A stretch of DNA of 64,000 nt. Source: Tangfeifania diversioriginum (lineage in GTDB: Bacteria; Bacteroidota; Bacteroidia; Bacteroidales; Prolixibacteraceae). The stretch lies in the NCBI RefSeq assembly GCF_900141875.1, contig NZ_FQZE01000021.1, forward strand, positions 28,967 to 92,966, given 5' to 3'. Both the position numbers and the translations under genes were made by a program. The notes beneath the pieces are model-generated. The model was given only the letters and a program-made list of their open reading frames with translations. It had not been told where the DNA came from and did no database searches. Positions 17,740-27,800 of this stretch are shown here, piece after piece (within the stretch, counting starts at the first letter, position 1; every line of letters begins with the position of its first letter).

Positions 17740-18096
17740 TTACTCTTCTTTTCCTTTAATGTAGAGCGATTCGTCGCCCGTTTCGCCGGTGCGTATGCGA
17801 TAAGACTCTTCGATGGGGATAATGAAAATTTTGCCATCGCCAATTTCACCGGTTCGGGAAGACTCGAGAATCGCATTTACTGTTTTTTCCACATTTTTAT
17901 CACGCACAATAATGGAGAGTTTGATGCGCTCAATGGTGCTGGTGTCGTAAACAATTCCGCGGTACACACGTCCTTCGCGGGCCTGGCCGACACCTCTCAC
18001 GTCCCAAAATGAATAGAATTCAATTCCGGCATCGTGAAGAGCTTCGTTTACCTCGTCAAATTTTGTTTTGCGAATAATTGCTTCAATCTTTTTCAT
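17740..18096 (-). CDS. glnK: Nitrogen regulatory protein P-II
   Basis: 118-residue PII trimer subunit. The T-loop RGVGQAREGRVYRGIVYDTS keeps Tyr50, the position that is uridylylated in proteobacterial PII, although no GlnD is visible here. The end has the ATP/2-oxoglutarate-binding stretch GEIGDGKIFIIPIEESYRIR followed by TGETG. Placed directly before amt, so it is expected to control that channel. Which PII subtype is named is a convention; linkage to amt favours GlnK. Confidence 0.93.
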   Translation of the reverse strand: MKKIEAIIRKTKFDEVNEALHDAGIEFYSFWDVRGVGQAREGRVYRGIVYDTSTIERIKLSIIVRDKNVEKTVNAILESSRTGEIGDGKIFIIPIEESYRIRTGETGDESLYIKGKEE

Positions 18097-18114
18097 GCTA
18101 TTCTGTTTTTAAGG

Positions 18115-18759
18115 TTAAAGTGTGATTCCTGCTACAATGTGAAATTGTTCGGAGGAAGGGTTGAGAATGGCTGCCCCTGTAACCGGCAGCGAAAAAGAAT
18201 CGGTAATTTTAATTTCTTTCGATGTGCTGATTCCGATGTTGCACACATTGAAATCACCGTCAACAGTATAGGCACCATCGCCGCCTCCCAGTGTTATATC
18301 GACAGCGCCGGCAGAAAGGGCTGCTTCGAGGTAAATGTCGCCTTCGCCATCGTTCATCATATAAGCGCCGGTAAGTGAGAAACTGCCTATGCCCAGGCTT
18401 ACCATCGGTTCAATGTAGTGCGAAGTGCCCTCCAGCCACATGTCGCCGGGGAAGTAGTAATCAGTCACTGTTAAACTCAGCGAAGCATTGTCGCCCAGCC
18501 CGAGCCCGTAGCCAACGTAAAGGTCTGCTTCAGCTGCTTCGTTGGTCGATGCGTTGTACGAACCCCAGGCACCTATTGCAAATCCGCTGGTGCTAAATTC
18601 AATACCCGGCTGAAAGGCGGGCCCCGAACCAAACTTTGTTCCGCGCCAAACATAGCTGCTGTAAATGTCGAGACTCGTGTTCCATTCCTGTGCTTTTAGT
18701 GTTGGGGTAATTGCTGTCAGAAATAATAAGATTACCCCGGGAAGTAGAAATTTTTTCAT
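18115..18759 (-). CDS. TorF/Gcw_chp-like outer-membrane beta-barrel protein
   Basis: 214 residues from the ATG at 18759 (MKKFLLPGVILL...). A signal peptide ends about LKAQ/EW. The body alternates polar and hydrophobic residues with many Gly/Tyr/Ser, ends in a barrel-type strand HIVAGITL, and starts LDIYSSYVWRGTKFGSGPAFQ, the landmark of the Gcw_chp/TorF putative porin family. First gene of the porin-glnK-amt operon, so an outer-membrane role in ammonium or nitrogen-compound passage is inferred. A longer start eight codons upstream is possible but lacks a good signal-peptide beginning. Confidence 0.8.
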   Translation of the reverse strand: MKKFLLPGVILLFLTAITPTLKAQEWNTSLDIYSSYVWRGTKFGSGPAFQPGIEFSTSGFAIGAWGSYNASTNEAAEADLYVGYGLGLGDNASLSLTVTDYYFPGDMWLEGTSHYIEPMVSLGIGSFSLTGAYMMNDGEGDIYLEAALSAGAVDITLGGGDGAYTVDGDFNVCNIGISTSKEIKITDSFSLPVTGAAILNPSSEQFHIVAGITL

Positions 18760-18783
18760 GTTGATAGTTTTTAAGTTAAACAA

Positions 18784-19156
18784 TGTTTTTTTAGTGAATA
18801 ATATAACGGTGGATAATATGTATATTTTTAAGTGAACCCCATTATTTTATTATTTGTGTTGTTTAAATTGCACGTATTTTTAAATTAACCCCTTTAAAAA
18901 TGGGTTGTGGTTTCAAAAATGAATGTATTTTATGATTATGGCCCCTGTTTTTGTTTTTGATGAGCGGTTGTTAACAAATATTTAATATATGGGGCGTATT
19001 GTGCCTAAAAGGTTATTTTTTATAAATAAAATAGAAAAATGTTTTGGATAAGCAGGTTTTTGTTTCTGCGTGATTAAGATGTGAGATTGGGTTTACTTGA
19101 AGGATTTTGCGAAAAAGTTGGGGGCTGGGGAGAAAAAATGAAGGTTAACGCAATTG
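18784..19156. other. AT-rich leader region of the ammonium-uptake operon
   Basis: No coding ORF longer than about a dozen codons with coding character. An inverted repeat AACCC/GGGTT (18888-18907) flanks a T/A-rich centre and could be an operator. No sigma-54 type GG/GC pair was recognised with confidence. The transcript for the ammonium-uptake operon must begin here. Confidence 0.4.
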
Positions 19157-20818
19157 TTATTTGAATAAATCGTCGTACCGAAGCGGCAGAACTTCGCCTC
19201 TAATCATTTTTTTCGAACGTGTGAAAAAAGTTACGGGAATGTTTTTTTGAAGTATCTCTTTGGCCACTGTTAATTTTATTGATGCTATTTCCCCTTCCCT
19301 GATAACCGATTTTTTTGATGAGGTTGTCAGCGGGGCAGCATATATTTCTTCCCTGTTTTGAATAATACCGAGCACAGGTTCCGAAATATGGTTGGTGTAA
19401 ACGGGGTGGCCCGAATTGTTGGTGAGGCTAAGATCAATTTCGTAGCCTCCTTCATTCTTATTTACATTCAGTAATGCAATTTCAAGTTTTTTCAGAGACT
19501 GGAACTCTTCAATTTCAGTAATTCCTTCCACTTTTCCGTTAACCAAAACTTTTTGGTTGGCCGGGTTTAATTGCACAGGTTTTATGGCCAGAAGCGGCTC
19601 TCCGTTGGCATATTGTTCATATTCCCTCAGGTCGTACTGGCAAAAACGGTAGGTTGGGGTTGAAAGCAAAACTGCCGAATCGCCGGTGTAAAAAATATAG
19701 TTGCTGATGGATGCATAGTTGTTGTAAAATCCCACTTTTTTTCCGTTTGCCATTGATTTTATTTCTTGTGCAACAGCTTTTTTGTTGTAGAACACGCTTT
19801 TTGATTTTCCAATGCTGGGGATAACATCCAGGGCCACGTAAAAACGGGCAAGTATGGAAATTACAATAATGGGCAGGGTCAATCTTTTAAACCACAATTT
19901 TAACTTTTCGCGGCCTTCAAAATAGGGGTAGATAATTATCATTAACATCGGAATCATGGCTGCGCTCCAGTGGGCTTCCACCCTGGTTTTAAAACTCAAG
20001 AAAAAGAATATGATATAAAAACCCAGGATGTTGAAAAGGAGCGTCCGCTGAAAAAGGTTTTGGATTTTAACCTTGCCGATCAGCCAAAAAATAATGATTC
20101 CGGTGAGCGGGCCGGCCATCAGGAGCTGGCTGAAGATGTTGGGGAATACATATTTCATGCGGATGGGATTGGTGCGCTCGAGCAGGTGGTATTTAAATCC
20201 GGGAAATTCGTTTTCAACCAGCCACCAGATGTGGGGTGTGAGCAATATAAGTGCAAGTACAACAATTGTCCAGAAATATTTATTCCGAAAGAGTTTCAGG
20301 TTGGAAAGTACCGTTAACCCGATTACCAAAAAGGCGTGGTACTTGCTGTAAATCATAGCGGCAACAACTATGGCCAGCAAAATACTCAGCTTAAAATTTG
20401 GGTGGAGAATAAATTTCCGGTAGAGGATCAGGAAAATCAGTGTGAAAAATACCAGTGGGACATCCGGAAGTGCAATAAACCCGGCTATGTGGGTGTGGAT
20501 TAGAGGAAAAGAAAAAACAAAAATTGTCTGGAAAAAAAGGTCCTTTCGTTCATTTAGTTCGTTAAAAATTAATGCCAGTGTTAAGGTGGAGAGTAATACA
20601 AAAAACAGGCGCACGCCCAATTCGCCGGGGAGCAGTTGCCCCAGCCAGATAAAAAGGGCCACCATGGGCGGGTGCTCAAAATATCCCCAGGCCAGTTCCT
20701 GCGAATACATCCAGTAGTATGTTTCGTCGGAATGAAGTCCGGTGAAAGCTGCTTGCAGAAGGTTAATTATAAACCAAATCCCTAAAATATAATAATGCGT
20801 TTTGCCCAGGTTTTTCAT
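19157..20818 (-). CDS. GT39-type membrane glycosyltransferase
   Basis: 553-residue polytopic membrane protein with about 10-11 helices in the first 350 residues and a soluble C-terminal part. The family mark is LHSDETYYWMYSQELAWGYFEHPPM near residue 30, with the catalytic Asp-Glu of the first outer loop, as in PMT/ArnT enzymes that transfer a sugar or aminosugar from a polyprenyl-phosphate carrier. The acceptor is unknown. The gene follows a second GT39 gene (20849) after 30 bases. Confidence 0.85.
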   Translation of the reverse strand: MKNLGKTHYYILGIWFIINLLQAAFTGLHSDETYYWMYSQELAWGYFEHPPMVALFIWLGQLLPGELGVRLFFVLLSTLTLALIFNELNERKDLFFQTIFVFSFPLIHTHIAGFIALPDVPLVFFTLIFLILYRKFILHPNFKLSILLAIVVAAMIYSKYHAFLVIGLTVLSNLKLFRNKYFWTIVVLALILLTPHIWWLVENEFPGFKYHLLERTNPIRMKYVFPNIFSQLLMAGPLTGIIIFWLIGKVKIQNLFQRTLLFNILGFYIIFFFLSFKTRVEAHWSAAMIPMLMIIIYPYFEGREKLKLWFKRLTLPIIVISILARFYVALDVIPSIGKSKSVFYNKKAVAQEIKSMANGKKVGFYNNYASISNYIFYTGDSAVLLSTPTYRFCQYDLREYEQYANGEPLLAIKPVQLNPANQKVLVNGKVEGITEIEEFQSLKKLEIALLNVNKNEGGYEIDLSLTNNSGHPVYTNHISEPVLGIIQNREEIYAAPLTTSSKKSVIREGEIASIKLTVAKEILQKNIPVTFFTRSKKMIRGEVLPLRYDDLFK

Positions 20819-20848
20819 TTTATTTCTGATTTTATCATTGCCAGGTTG

Positions 20849-22474
20849 TTACTCAATTCTTGCAAGTATGAGATGTTTAAAATGCTGCTCCCTTGTTTTG
20901 GGGTTCAAAAACGGCAGCGACTGCCGGGTGACTGTTTTGTGCTGAAATATTTTTTCGACAATTACATTTTTTTCCATCTCCCGCAGTTCTTCCAACCCTT
21001 CAGAATTGGTGAAATACCAGCCTGTTTCTTTCCGTTCATAGTTTTGAAAATCTTCTTTTTCCAACAGGTACCTTCCGGGGTTTTTCGAGTAGAGAAACAG
21101 CTCCCAGTACCTGGCTCCCGGTCCGTAAATGTTTAATGTGGCATTTTCGGGTGCATGCTGGTTGAAGTACCGGCTGGCATCAATCGACGACTGGTATTGA
21201 AGCATCGAGGGAAGTATGCTGGTGTTCAGCGAAAACAGAAGGAACACAGTAGAAATGGTGAGCATGACTATTTGTTTTTTTAAACCGGTTGGCCGGAAAA
21301 ACAAAAAGAAAAAAACAATCAGCAGAATGCCACTGAAAATCCAGTAAAAAATAGTTGTTTCAGGATAAAAATAGGTGGTAAACACCAGGCTCAGGAAGAT
21401 TAGAATAATTGCCAAAACCCGGTTGGCCGAAAAAACAAATCGCTTTAATTTTGAGGTTTTGTCGCTGTTCAAAACTTTTAGTGCCCATTTAGCCGAAAGA
21501 ATAAAAATGAATGGGACAACTGCCAGCATGTAGTGCGGATTCTTTTGTTTGGCAATACTCAAAATAATAAGGTAAAGTAAAATGGCTCCAATGGTAAAGA
21601 ACTCTTTGCTTTTGGCTTTGGTTTTTATCAGTTCTTTTATTTCCAGAACGATTGCTGTAAATGCAAAAAAGGTCCAGGGGGCCAGCACATACAGTGCAGT
21701 GTGAATGTAAAAAGTAGGGTCGGTGTTGCTTCCCACGTAGCTTCCGGTAATGCGCCCCATGTTGTTTGTCCAGAAATAAAAAATGATTCCTTCAGCGCCA
21801 AACTGGTTTACCAATCCGATTAATGCCGGTGAAATAATTATCCCGACAATTAAAATAGCAGCAAGCCATCGCAGGTTGAAGATGTCTTTAAAACGTTTAT
21901 GAAACAAAAGGTCGGCTCCAATGGCAAATGCCGGAATGGCCATTCCCACCGGGCCTTTGGTGAGCATGGCCAAGCCTATGCCAACCGAGCCCCACACGAA
22001 TTGATGCCACTTTCGGTTTCTGAAAAACAGGGCAAATTGCCACACCGAAAAAACAACAAAAGTGGTTAAAAGCGTGTCGGTGTGAATATCGTTGTGAAAG
22101 TGCAGGTAGGCTACCGAAGTGATCCAAAATGCTGTGGCCAGTAGTCCGGTTTCCTTTCCATATAAAAGTTTTCCCAGTTTGTAGGTGGAAAAAATTCCCA
22201 GTAACGAAATGAGAATTACGGCCAATTTATAGGCAACAATCGAAAAACCGAACAATTGAAATGAAAAGGCTCCAGCCCAGAAAAGAAGCGGTGGTTTCTG
22301 GTCGTAGGGAGCTTCGGCAATGGTCAGGTTTATCCAATCCTGGTTGGTAAGTATTTCGCGGCTCACCTGCGCATATTTGGCCGCGTTTGAAATTAACTCA
22401 ACCGGCAGGCCTGTTATGCTTATCAGAATTGCTGCAAAAAATGCAAGTATTATGAAAGAGCGATTAAAAGTCAT
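20849..22474 (-). CDS. GT39/ArnT-like membrane glycosyltransferase
   Basis: 541-residue polytopic protein. The first outer loop holds NAAKYAQVSREILTNQDWIN and EAPYDQKPPLLFWAGAFSFQ, the pattern of ArnT-like enzymes (Glu/Asp then Y-x-K-P-P-L). It differs from its neighbour at 19157, which has HSDETYYW and EHPPM, so the two are paralogues or functionally distinct rather than recent copies. Polyprenyl-phosphate sugar donor is assumed. Transcribed before its neighbour. Confidence 0.85.
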   Translation of the reverse strand: MTFNRSFIILAFFAAILISITGLPVELISNAAKYAQVSREILTNQDWINLTIAEAPYDQKPPLLFWAGAFSFQLFGFSIVAYKLAVILISLLGIFSTYKLGKLLYGKETGLLATAFWITSVAYLHFHNDIHTDTLLTTFVVFSVWQFALFFRNRKWHQFVWGSVGIGLAMLTKGPVGMAIPAFAIGADLLFHKRFKDIFNLRWLAAILIVGIIISPALIGLVNQFGAEGIIFYFWTNNMGRITGSYVGSNTDPTFYIHTALYVLAPWTFFAFTAIVLEIKELIKTKAKSKEFFTIGAILLYLIILSIAKQKNPHYMLAVVPFIFILSAKWALKVLNSDKTSKLKRFVFSANRVLAIILIFLSLVFTTYFYPETTIFYWIFSGILLIVFFFLFFRPTGLKKQIVMLTISTVFLLFSLNTSILPSMLQYQSSIDASRYFNQHAPENATLNIYGPGARYWELFLYSKNPGRYLLEKEDFQNYERKETGWYFTNSEGLEELREMEKNVIVEKIFQHKTVTRQSLPFLNPKTREQHFKHLILARIE

Positions 22475-22487
22475 TTAATATAGATTA

Positions 22488-22521
22488 ATTGGCATCCTGA
22501 TTTCTAAAAATATTAATTTTG
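22488..22521 (+). promoter_or_regulatory. Candidate Bacteroidota promoter
   Basis: ATTG (22488-22491), 22-base spacer, TAATTTTG (22514-22521, full match to TAnnTTTG). It lies 36 bases before the ATG at 22557. Confidence 0.5.
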
Positions 22522-22556
22522 GCGCAAAAATACATTCTAATTCAATAATTCAGGCC

Positions 22557-23240
22557 ATGAAAAAGGAGAATTCTCTTGTTACCTTACTCGATATTGTTGT
22601 TTACAGCCTTGTTTTCGGGATCATTATTGCGGGAAAAATGCTTGGGCTCCGGAGCTACGATTTATTTTTTGAGCTGGTGCAGGAGGATGGTCTGGCCGAG
22701 TACCTCACTGCCTTTTTTTTATTTGCCGTGGCTGTTGTTTTTGCATTCAGGGCCGTTCGCTCAATAAAAATGAAAAACAGGTACCATCTCATTTTCAATA
22801 TACTCATGTTTCTTGCGTTTGTTTTTGGGGCAGGCGAAGAAATCTCATGGGGGCAGCGGTTGCTCAATACCGAAACCGGGGAGTTTTTCCAGCAATACAA
22901 CTACCAGGGCGAAACCAACCTGCACAACCTGGAAGTGGGTGGCGTTAATTTGAACAAGCTGATTTTTTCGCAACTCATGCTGGTGGCGCTGGTTTTTTAT
23001 TTCATGTTGCTGCCGGTTCTTACCCTGAAATCTGATTTCATCCGGAAGCTGGTAATTCGTTTCGATGTTCCTGTGCCCAAACTTCACCATGCCACAATTT
23101 TTATTTTTCAGAATATTTTTATTCTCTGGATAAACCTGCTTAAAGTTGATGAACTGCACGAACTTTCGCTTGCCAGTATTATGTTTCTCATTTTAATGGC
23201 GCCCGCTACCGAAATAAAAGGGAAAGCGGTTCGGGAATGA
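22557..23240 (+). CDS. Conserved polytopic membrane protein (GEEISWGQR family)
   Basis: 227 residues with about six membrane helices. Between helices three and four sits a conserved polar segment, AGEEISWGQRLL followed by QQYNYQGETNLHNL, which I recognise as a recurring motif in uncharacterised membrane proteins found near glycosyltransferase genes. The Glu-Glu/Trp/Arg cluster and the His-Asn could form an active or lipid-binding site. Divergent from the GT39 pair. No function assigned. Confidence 0.75.
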   Translation: MKKENSLVTLLDIVVYSLVFGIIIAGKMLGLRSYDLFFELVQEDGLAEYLTAFFLFAVAVVFAFRAVRSIKMKNRYHLIFNILMFLAFVFGAGEEISWGQRLLNTETGEFFQQYNYQGETNLHNLEVGGVNLNKLIFSQLMLVALVFYFMLLPVLTLKSDFIRKLVIRFDVPVPKLHHATIFIFQNIFILWINLLKVDELHELSLASIMFLILMAPATEIKGKAVRE

Positions 23241-23280
23241 TTTCAGCTTAAAACAGCTTTCACCATTTAATTTTCATGCA

Positions 23281-23315
23281 TTTTGCCCCTTTTTAAATAA
23301 TGTGATGTAATTTTG
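23281..23315 (+). promoter_or_regulatory. Candidate Bacteroidota promoter for argH
   Basis: TTTTG (23281-23285), 22-base spacer, TAATTTTG (23308-23315). It lies 27 bases before the chosen ATG at 23343 and excludes the upstream in-frame start at 23313. Confidence 0.5.
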
Positions 23316-23342
23316 GTCAAAATTGAAATTGAAAATTTTATC

Positions 23343-24674
23343 ATGAAACTTTGGGAAAAAGGAATTCCGGTAAACGAGGCTATCGAAAAATTCACTGTTG
23401 GAAAAGATCGCGAACTTGATTTGTACCTGGCGCCTTACGATATTTTGGGTTCCATGGCGCATGTAACCATGCTCGAATCAGTTGGACTGATTGAAAAAGA
23501 AGAACTTCCTGTTTTGCTGGAGGCTCTGAAAAAATTGTATCGGCAGGCTGCTGACGGAAATTTTAAAATTGAAAACGGTGTGGAAGATGTCCACTCGCAA
23601 GTAGAATTCCTATTAACCAAAGAACTGGGCGATTTGGGCAAAAAAATTCACAGCGGGCGGTCGCGAAACGACCAGGTGCTGATCGATTTAAAACTCTTTA
23701 CCCGCGATGCCATTAAAGGAATTGTTCTGTCGGTTGAGCAGGTTATTGAGACGTTGCTGGCCAAAAGCGAAGAAAATAAAGACGTTTTAATGCCCGGCTA
23801 CACTCATCTTCAGGTGGCTATGCCATCGTCGTTCGGGTTGTGGTTTGGCGCTTATGCTGAAAGCCTGGCCGACGATTTGGAACTGCTGTTATCGGCTTTT
23901 AAAATTGTGAACCAAAACCCGCTGGGCTCTGCAGCCGGCTACGGATCTTCGTTCCCTCTGAACCGCCAGATGACAACCGATTTGCTCGGTTTCAGCAACC
24001 TCAATTACAATGTGGTTTATGCACAAATGGGGCGCGGGAAGATGGAAAAAATTGTTTCGTTTGCGCTGGCAAATATTGCCGGAACGCTGTCAAAACTGGC
24101 ATTCGATGTTTGTTTGTTCAACAGCCAGAACTTTAATTTTGTCTCCCTGCCACCCGAATTTACGACCGGTTCGAGCATAATGCCACATAAAAAAAATCCC
24201 GATGTTTTTGAACTTATTCGTGGTAAATGCAATAAAATACAGGGAGTTCCCAATCAAATTACTTCGGTGGTAAACAATTTGCCATCCGGCTATTTTCGCG
24301 ATTTGCAGGAGGTGAAGGAACTGTTTCTTCCGCTTTTTTCGGAGTTGGATAATTGTCTTTCGGTTGCCGGCCTGGCACTGGGGAAAATCGTAGTGAACAA
24401 GAATATCCTTTCAGAAGAAAAGTATAATTACCTGTTTAGCGTGGACGAAGTAAACAGGCTCGTTGTGGAGGGAATTCCGTTTAGAGAGGCCTACAAACAG
24501 GTGTCCGAAAAAATAGGGAAGGGTGAATTTGAGCCCGTTAAAGAAGTTGTGCATACCCACGAGGGCAGTATCGGAAACCTGTGTCTCGATAAAATTTCCG
24601 CAAAGAAAACACAGGTAATTGAAGCGTACCGTTTCGAGCGAATGGAGAAAGCGATAAATAAACTACTCAGTTAA
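23343..24674 (+). CDS. argH: Argininosuccinate lyase
   Basis: Last step of arginine biosynthesis: argininosuccinate to arginine plus fumarate, in the cytosol. 443 residues from the ATG at 23343 (MKLWEKGIPVNEAIEKF). Superfamily marks: VEDVHSQVEFLL, KIHSGRSRNDQVLIDLKLF, PGYTHLQVAMP, and the signature loop GSSIMPHKKNP at residues 275-285 carrying the catalytic Ser. No other arginine genes are adjacent, so the pathway is scattered in this genome. Confidence 0.96.
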   Translation: MKLWEKGIPVNEAIEKFTVGKDRELDLYLAPYDILGSMAHVTMLESVGLIEKEELPVLLEALKKLYRQAADGNFKIENGVEDVHSQVEFLLTKELGDLGKKIHSGRSRNDQVLIDLKLFTRDAIKGIVLSVEQVIETLLAKSEENKDVLMPGYTHLQVAMPSSFGLWFGAYAESLADDLELLLSAFKIVNQNPLGSAAGYGSSFPLNRQMTTDLLGFSNLNYNVVYAQMGRGKMEKIVSFALANIAGTLSKLAFDVCLFNSQNFNFVSLPPEFTTGSSIMPHKKNPDVFELIRGKCNKIQGVPNQITSVVNNLPSGYFRDLQEVKELFLPLFSELDNCLSVAGLALGKIVVNKNILSEEKYNYLFSVDEVNRLVVEGIPFREAYKQVSEKIGKGEFEPVKEVVHTHEGSIGNLCLDKISAKKTQVIEAYRFERMEKAINKLLS

Positions 24675-24787
24675 TTTTGCTTTTAATTGCAAAAATTTTC
24701 ATTCCTTCTGCATAAAAATCAAAGTTAATTGTATGTTACGAAACACATTTTTTTTAGAGTCAAGTAGCAAAACATCATACTTTTATC

Positions 24788-24795
24788 TAAATTTG
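24788..24795 (+). promoter_or_regulatory. Candidate -7 element for gltBD
   Basis: TAAATTTG, a full TAnnTTTG match, about 100 bases before the gltB ATG. No clear TTTG at -33, so weak. The long leader after it could hold regulation, but no riboswitch was recognised. Confidence 0.35.
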
Positions 24796-24895
24796 ATTTC
24801 ACTTCGTTAGTAAAAGCAGTGTTTTGCTTTCATTTTTACACAAAAGTTTAATTGCACTGTTTGGCACCGGAGAAAACAAGTAACTTAAAAAATTA

Positions 24896-27800
24896 ATGAC
24901 TATGCAGATGAGATTACCTGAAGCAAAGGGATTATATAACCCGGCTAATGAGCATGATAACTGTGGAATTGGATTTGTAGCCCATATAAAAGGTAACCCA
25001 TCACACGATATTATCAGAAAAGGTCTCGATGTGCTTCGGAATATGGATCACAGGGGGGCAATCAGCGCGGATAATTCAACCGGCGATGGGGCAGGAATGT
25101 TGTTGCAAATTCCTCACGACTTTATTACCCGGGAACTGAAACTCGATGTGGGTGAACCGGGCAAATATGGCACCGGTTTAATCTTTTTACCCAAAGACAC
25201 CAAAGAAGCTGAATTGTGTATCGAAGTTTTGTCGAAACATATTAAAACAGAAGGATTAACACTGGTAGGCTACCGCGACGTGCCGGTAGATAGTTCGGCC
25301 CCCGGCGAAATTGCCAAATCAAATGAACCGTTCATCAAACAGGTTTTTGTAAAGGCTGATCTGGAAAGCGATGTGCTGGAAAGAAAATTATATATCGTAC
25401 GCAAACTGGTTGAAAAGGAGATTTTAAATTCGAATTTGAAATGTAAAGAAAACTTTTATCAACCAAGCCTTTCGGCAAAGGTAATTGTTTACAAGGGAAT
25501 GTTGACACCCGACCAGCTTGCTGCTTACTATATCGATTTAAAAAACGAGCAGTTTAAAAGTGCCATAGCATTGGTGCACTCGCGGTTTAGTACCAACACA
25601 TTTCCCACGTGGGATTTGGCGCAACCCTTCCGGATTGTGGCCCACAACGGCGAAATCAACACTGTAAAAGGAAACCGCCTCTGGATGCAGGCACGCGAAG
25701 CCCTCATGAAATCTGAGGTTTTTGGGGAAGATCTAAAAAAACTTCTACCTGTGATTGAACCGGGCAAATCCGATTCAGCTTCGTTCGACAATGTGCTCGA
25801 ATTTTTGCACATGGCTGGCCGGACCCTGCCGCATTCGCTTTGCATGATGATTCCCGAATCGTTTAACGAGAAAAACCCGATACCAGAAAGTTTAAAAGCT
25901 TTTTACGAATACCATTCCACCATTATGGAGCCGTGGGACGGGCCTGCTTCTATGGTCTTTTCCGATGGCCGCTACATAGGCGGAACACTCGACCGAAACG
26001 GATTGAGGCCTTCGCGCTACGTAATTACCAAAAATGATTTGATAGTAATGGGATCGGAAGTTGGGGTTCAGGCATTTCCGCCCGAAGATATAGTTTCAAA
26101 AGGAAGGCTGCGCCCGGGGAAAATTTTGCTTGTGGATACGCAACTGGGGATTATTATTCCCGACGAAGAAGTGAAAAGCCAGCTTAGCCATCGGAATCCT
26201 TACGATATGTGGCTCAAAGAGAATCGCCTGTTGATGGACGACATCAAAGTGAAAAAACGGGTGCCTTCTGCAATCGATAATTTTGCCACCTACTCAAAAG
26301 CTTTTGGCTATTCGAAAGAAGAAATGTACGACCTGATTAAGCCAATGAGCGAAAAAGCAGCAGAGCCAACCAGCTCGATGGGAAATGATGTACCACCTGC
26401 AGTTTTTTCTGATAAGCCAAAACGTTTCTTCGAATATTTTAAACAGATGTTTGCACAGGTGACCAACCCAGCCATCGACCCCATCCGAGAAGGATTGGTA
26501 ATGGCGCTGACAAATTACATTGGTTCGCTGCATTCCAATATTCTGGTAGAAACGCCGGAGCACTGCAAGCTTATTAAGTTTAAAAGCCCGATTGTTACCA
26601 ATACCGACCTTGGGAAAATTAAAGATTTGAAGGATGAAATGTTTTCACACAAAGTAATCCAGATGGTATTCCCCGTTAAAAAAGGGGTGAAAGGATTTGA
26701 AGCAGCCCTTGATAAAATGTTGAAAGATGCCGAATGGGCTGTGGACAACAACAAAAACTACATTATTCTCAGCGACCGGAAAATCAGTGAAGAACAGGCT
26801 CCAATCCCGTCACTGCTTGGAGTTGCAATGGTACACCACCACCTCATTAAAAAACAAAAACGCATGCAGGTGGGGATTATTGTTGAAACCGCCGAAGCCC
26901 GTGAGGTTACTCATTTTGCGCTTCTGTTGGGATATGGTGCCAGTGTGATTAATCCGTACCTTGCTTTTGCCGCTATCGATTATATGGTGAAAGAAGGTAA
27001 AATTGACCTGGAATACAAAGAGGCTCGGAAAAATTACATCAAAGCAATCGATAAAGGGTTGTTGAAGGTATTTTCGAAAATGGGGATTTCAACGCTGCGC
27101 AGTTATCACGGGGCCCAGATTTTCGAATCGATAGGCGTTAGCAAAGCGTTAATTGACAAATATTTTACAGGCACGGCAGCAAAAATCAGTGGAATCGGTC
27201 TTGAGGAAATTTGCAAAGAGGCTACGCTGTTCCACGAAAAAGCCTACAAAAAAGAAGCTGCACCCAAACCGTTCAGTTTTGAAAACAATGGAGTATATGC
27301 CTGGCGGAAAAACGGAGAACATCATGCCTGGAATCCCGAAACTATTGGGTTATTGCAATGGTCAACCCGCACCAACGATTTTGCAAAATTCAAGGAATTT
27401 ACCAGTTTGGTTGACAAGCAAAACAGGAAACCGGCGTTTATCAGAAGCCATTTCAACTTTAAAAAGAACCCGATACCAATTGAAGAGGTTGAGCCGGAAG
27501 AGGCAATCATGAAACGTTTTGTAACCGGCGCAATGTCTTACGGTTCAATCAGCAAGGAGGCCCACGAGGCACTGGCCATTACGATGAACACCATTGGCGG
27601 GCGCAGCAATACCGGCGAAGGAGGTGAAAATCCCGAACGTTTCGGCACCAACCGCAACAGTAAAATCAAGCAGGTGGCATCGGGCCGTTTTGGTGTGACC
27701 AATAATTACCTCATTAATGCCGAAGAGTTGCAAATTAAAATAGCACAGGGAGCCAAGCCGGGAGAAGGCGGCCAGTTGCCGGGCTACAAAGTGGATAAAA

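Noticed and set aside
24675..24895. Riboswitch before gltB
   Set aside because: A long leader is present but no recognisable aptamer or terminator-like fold was seen.
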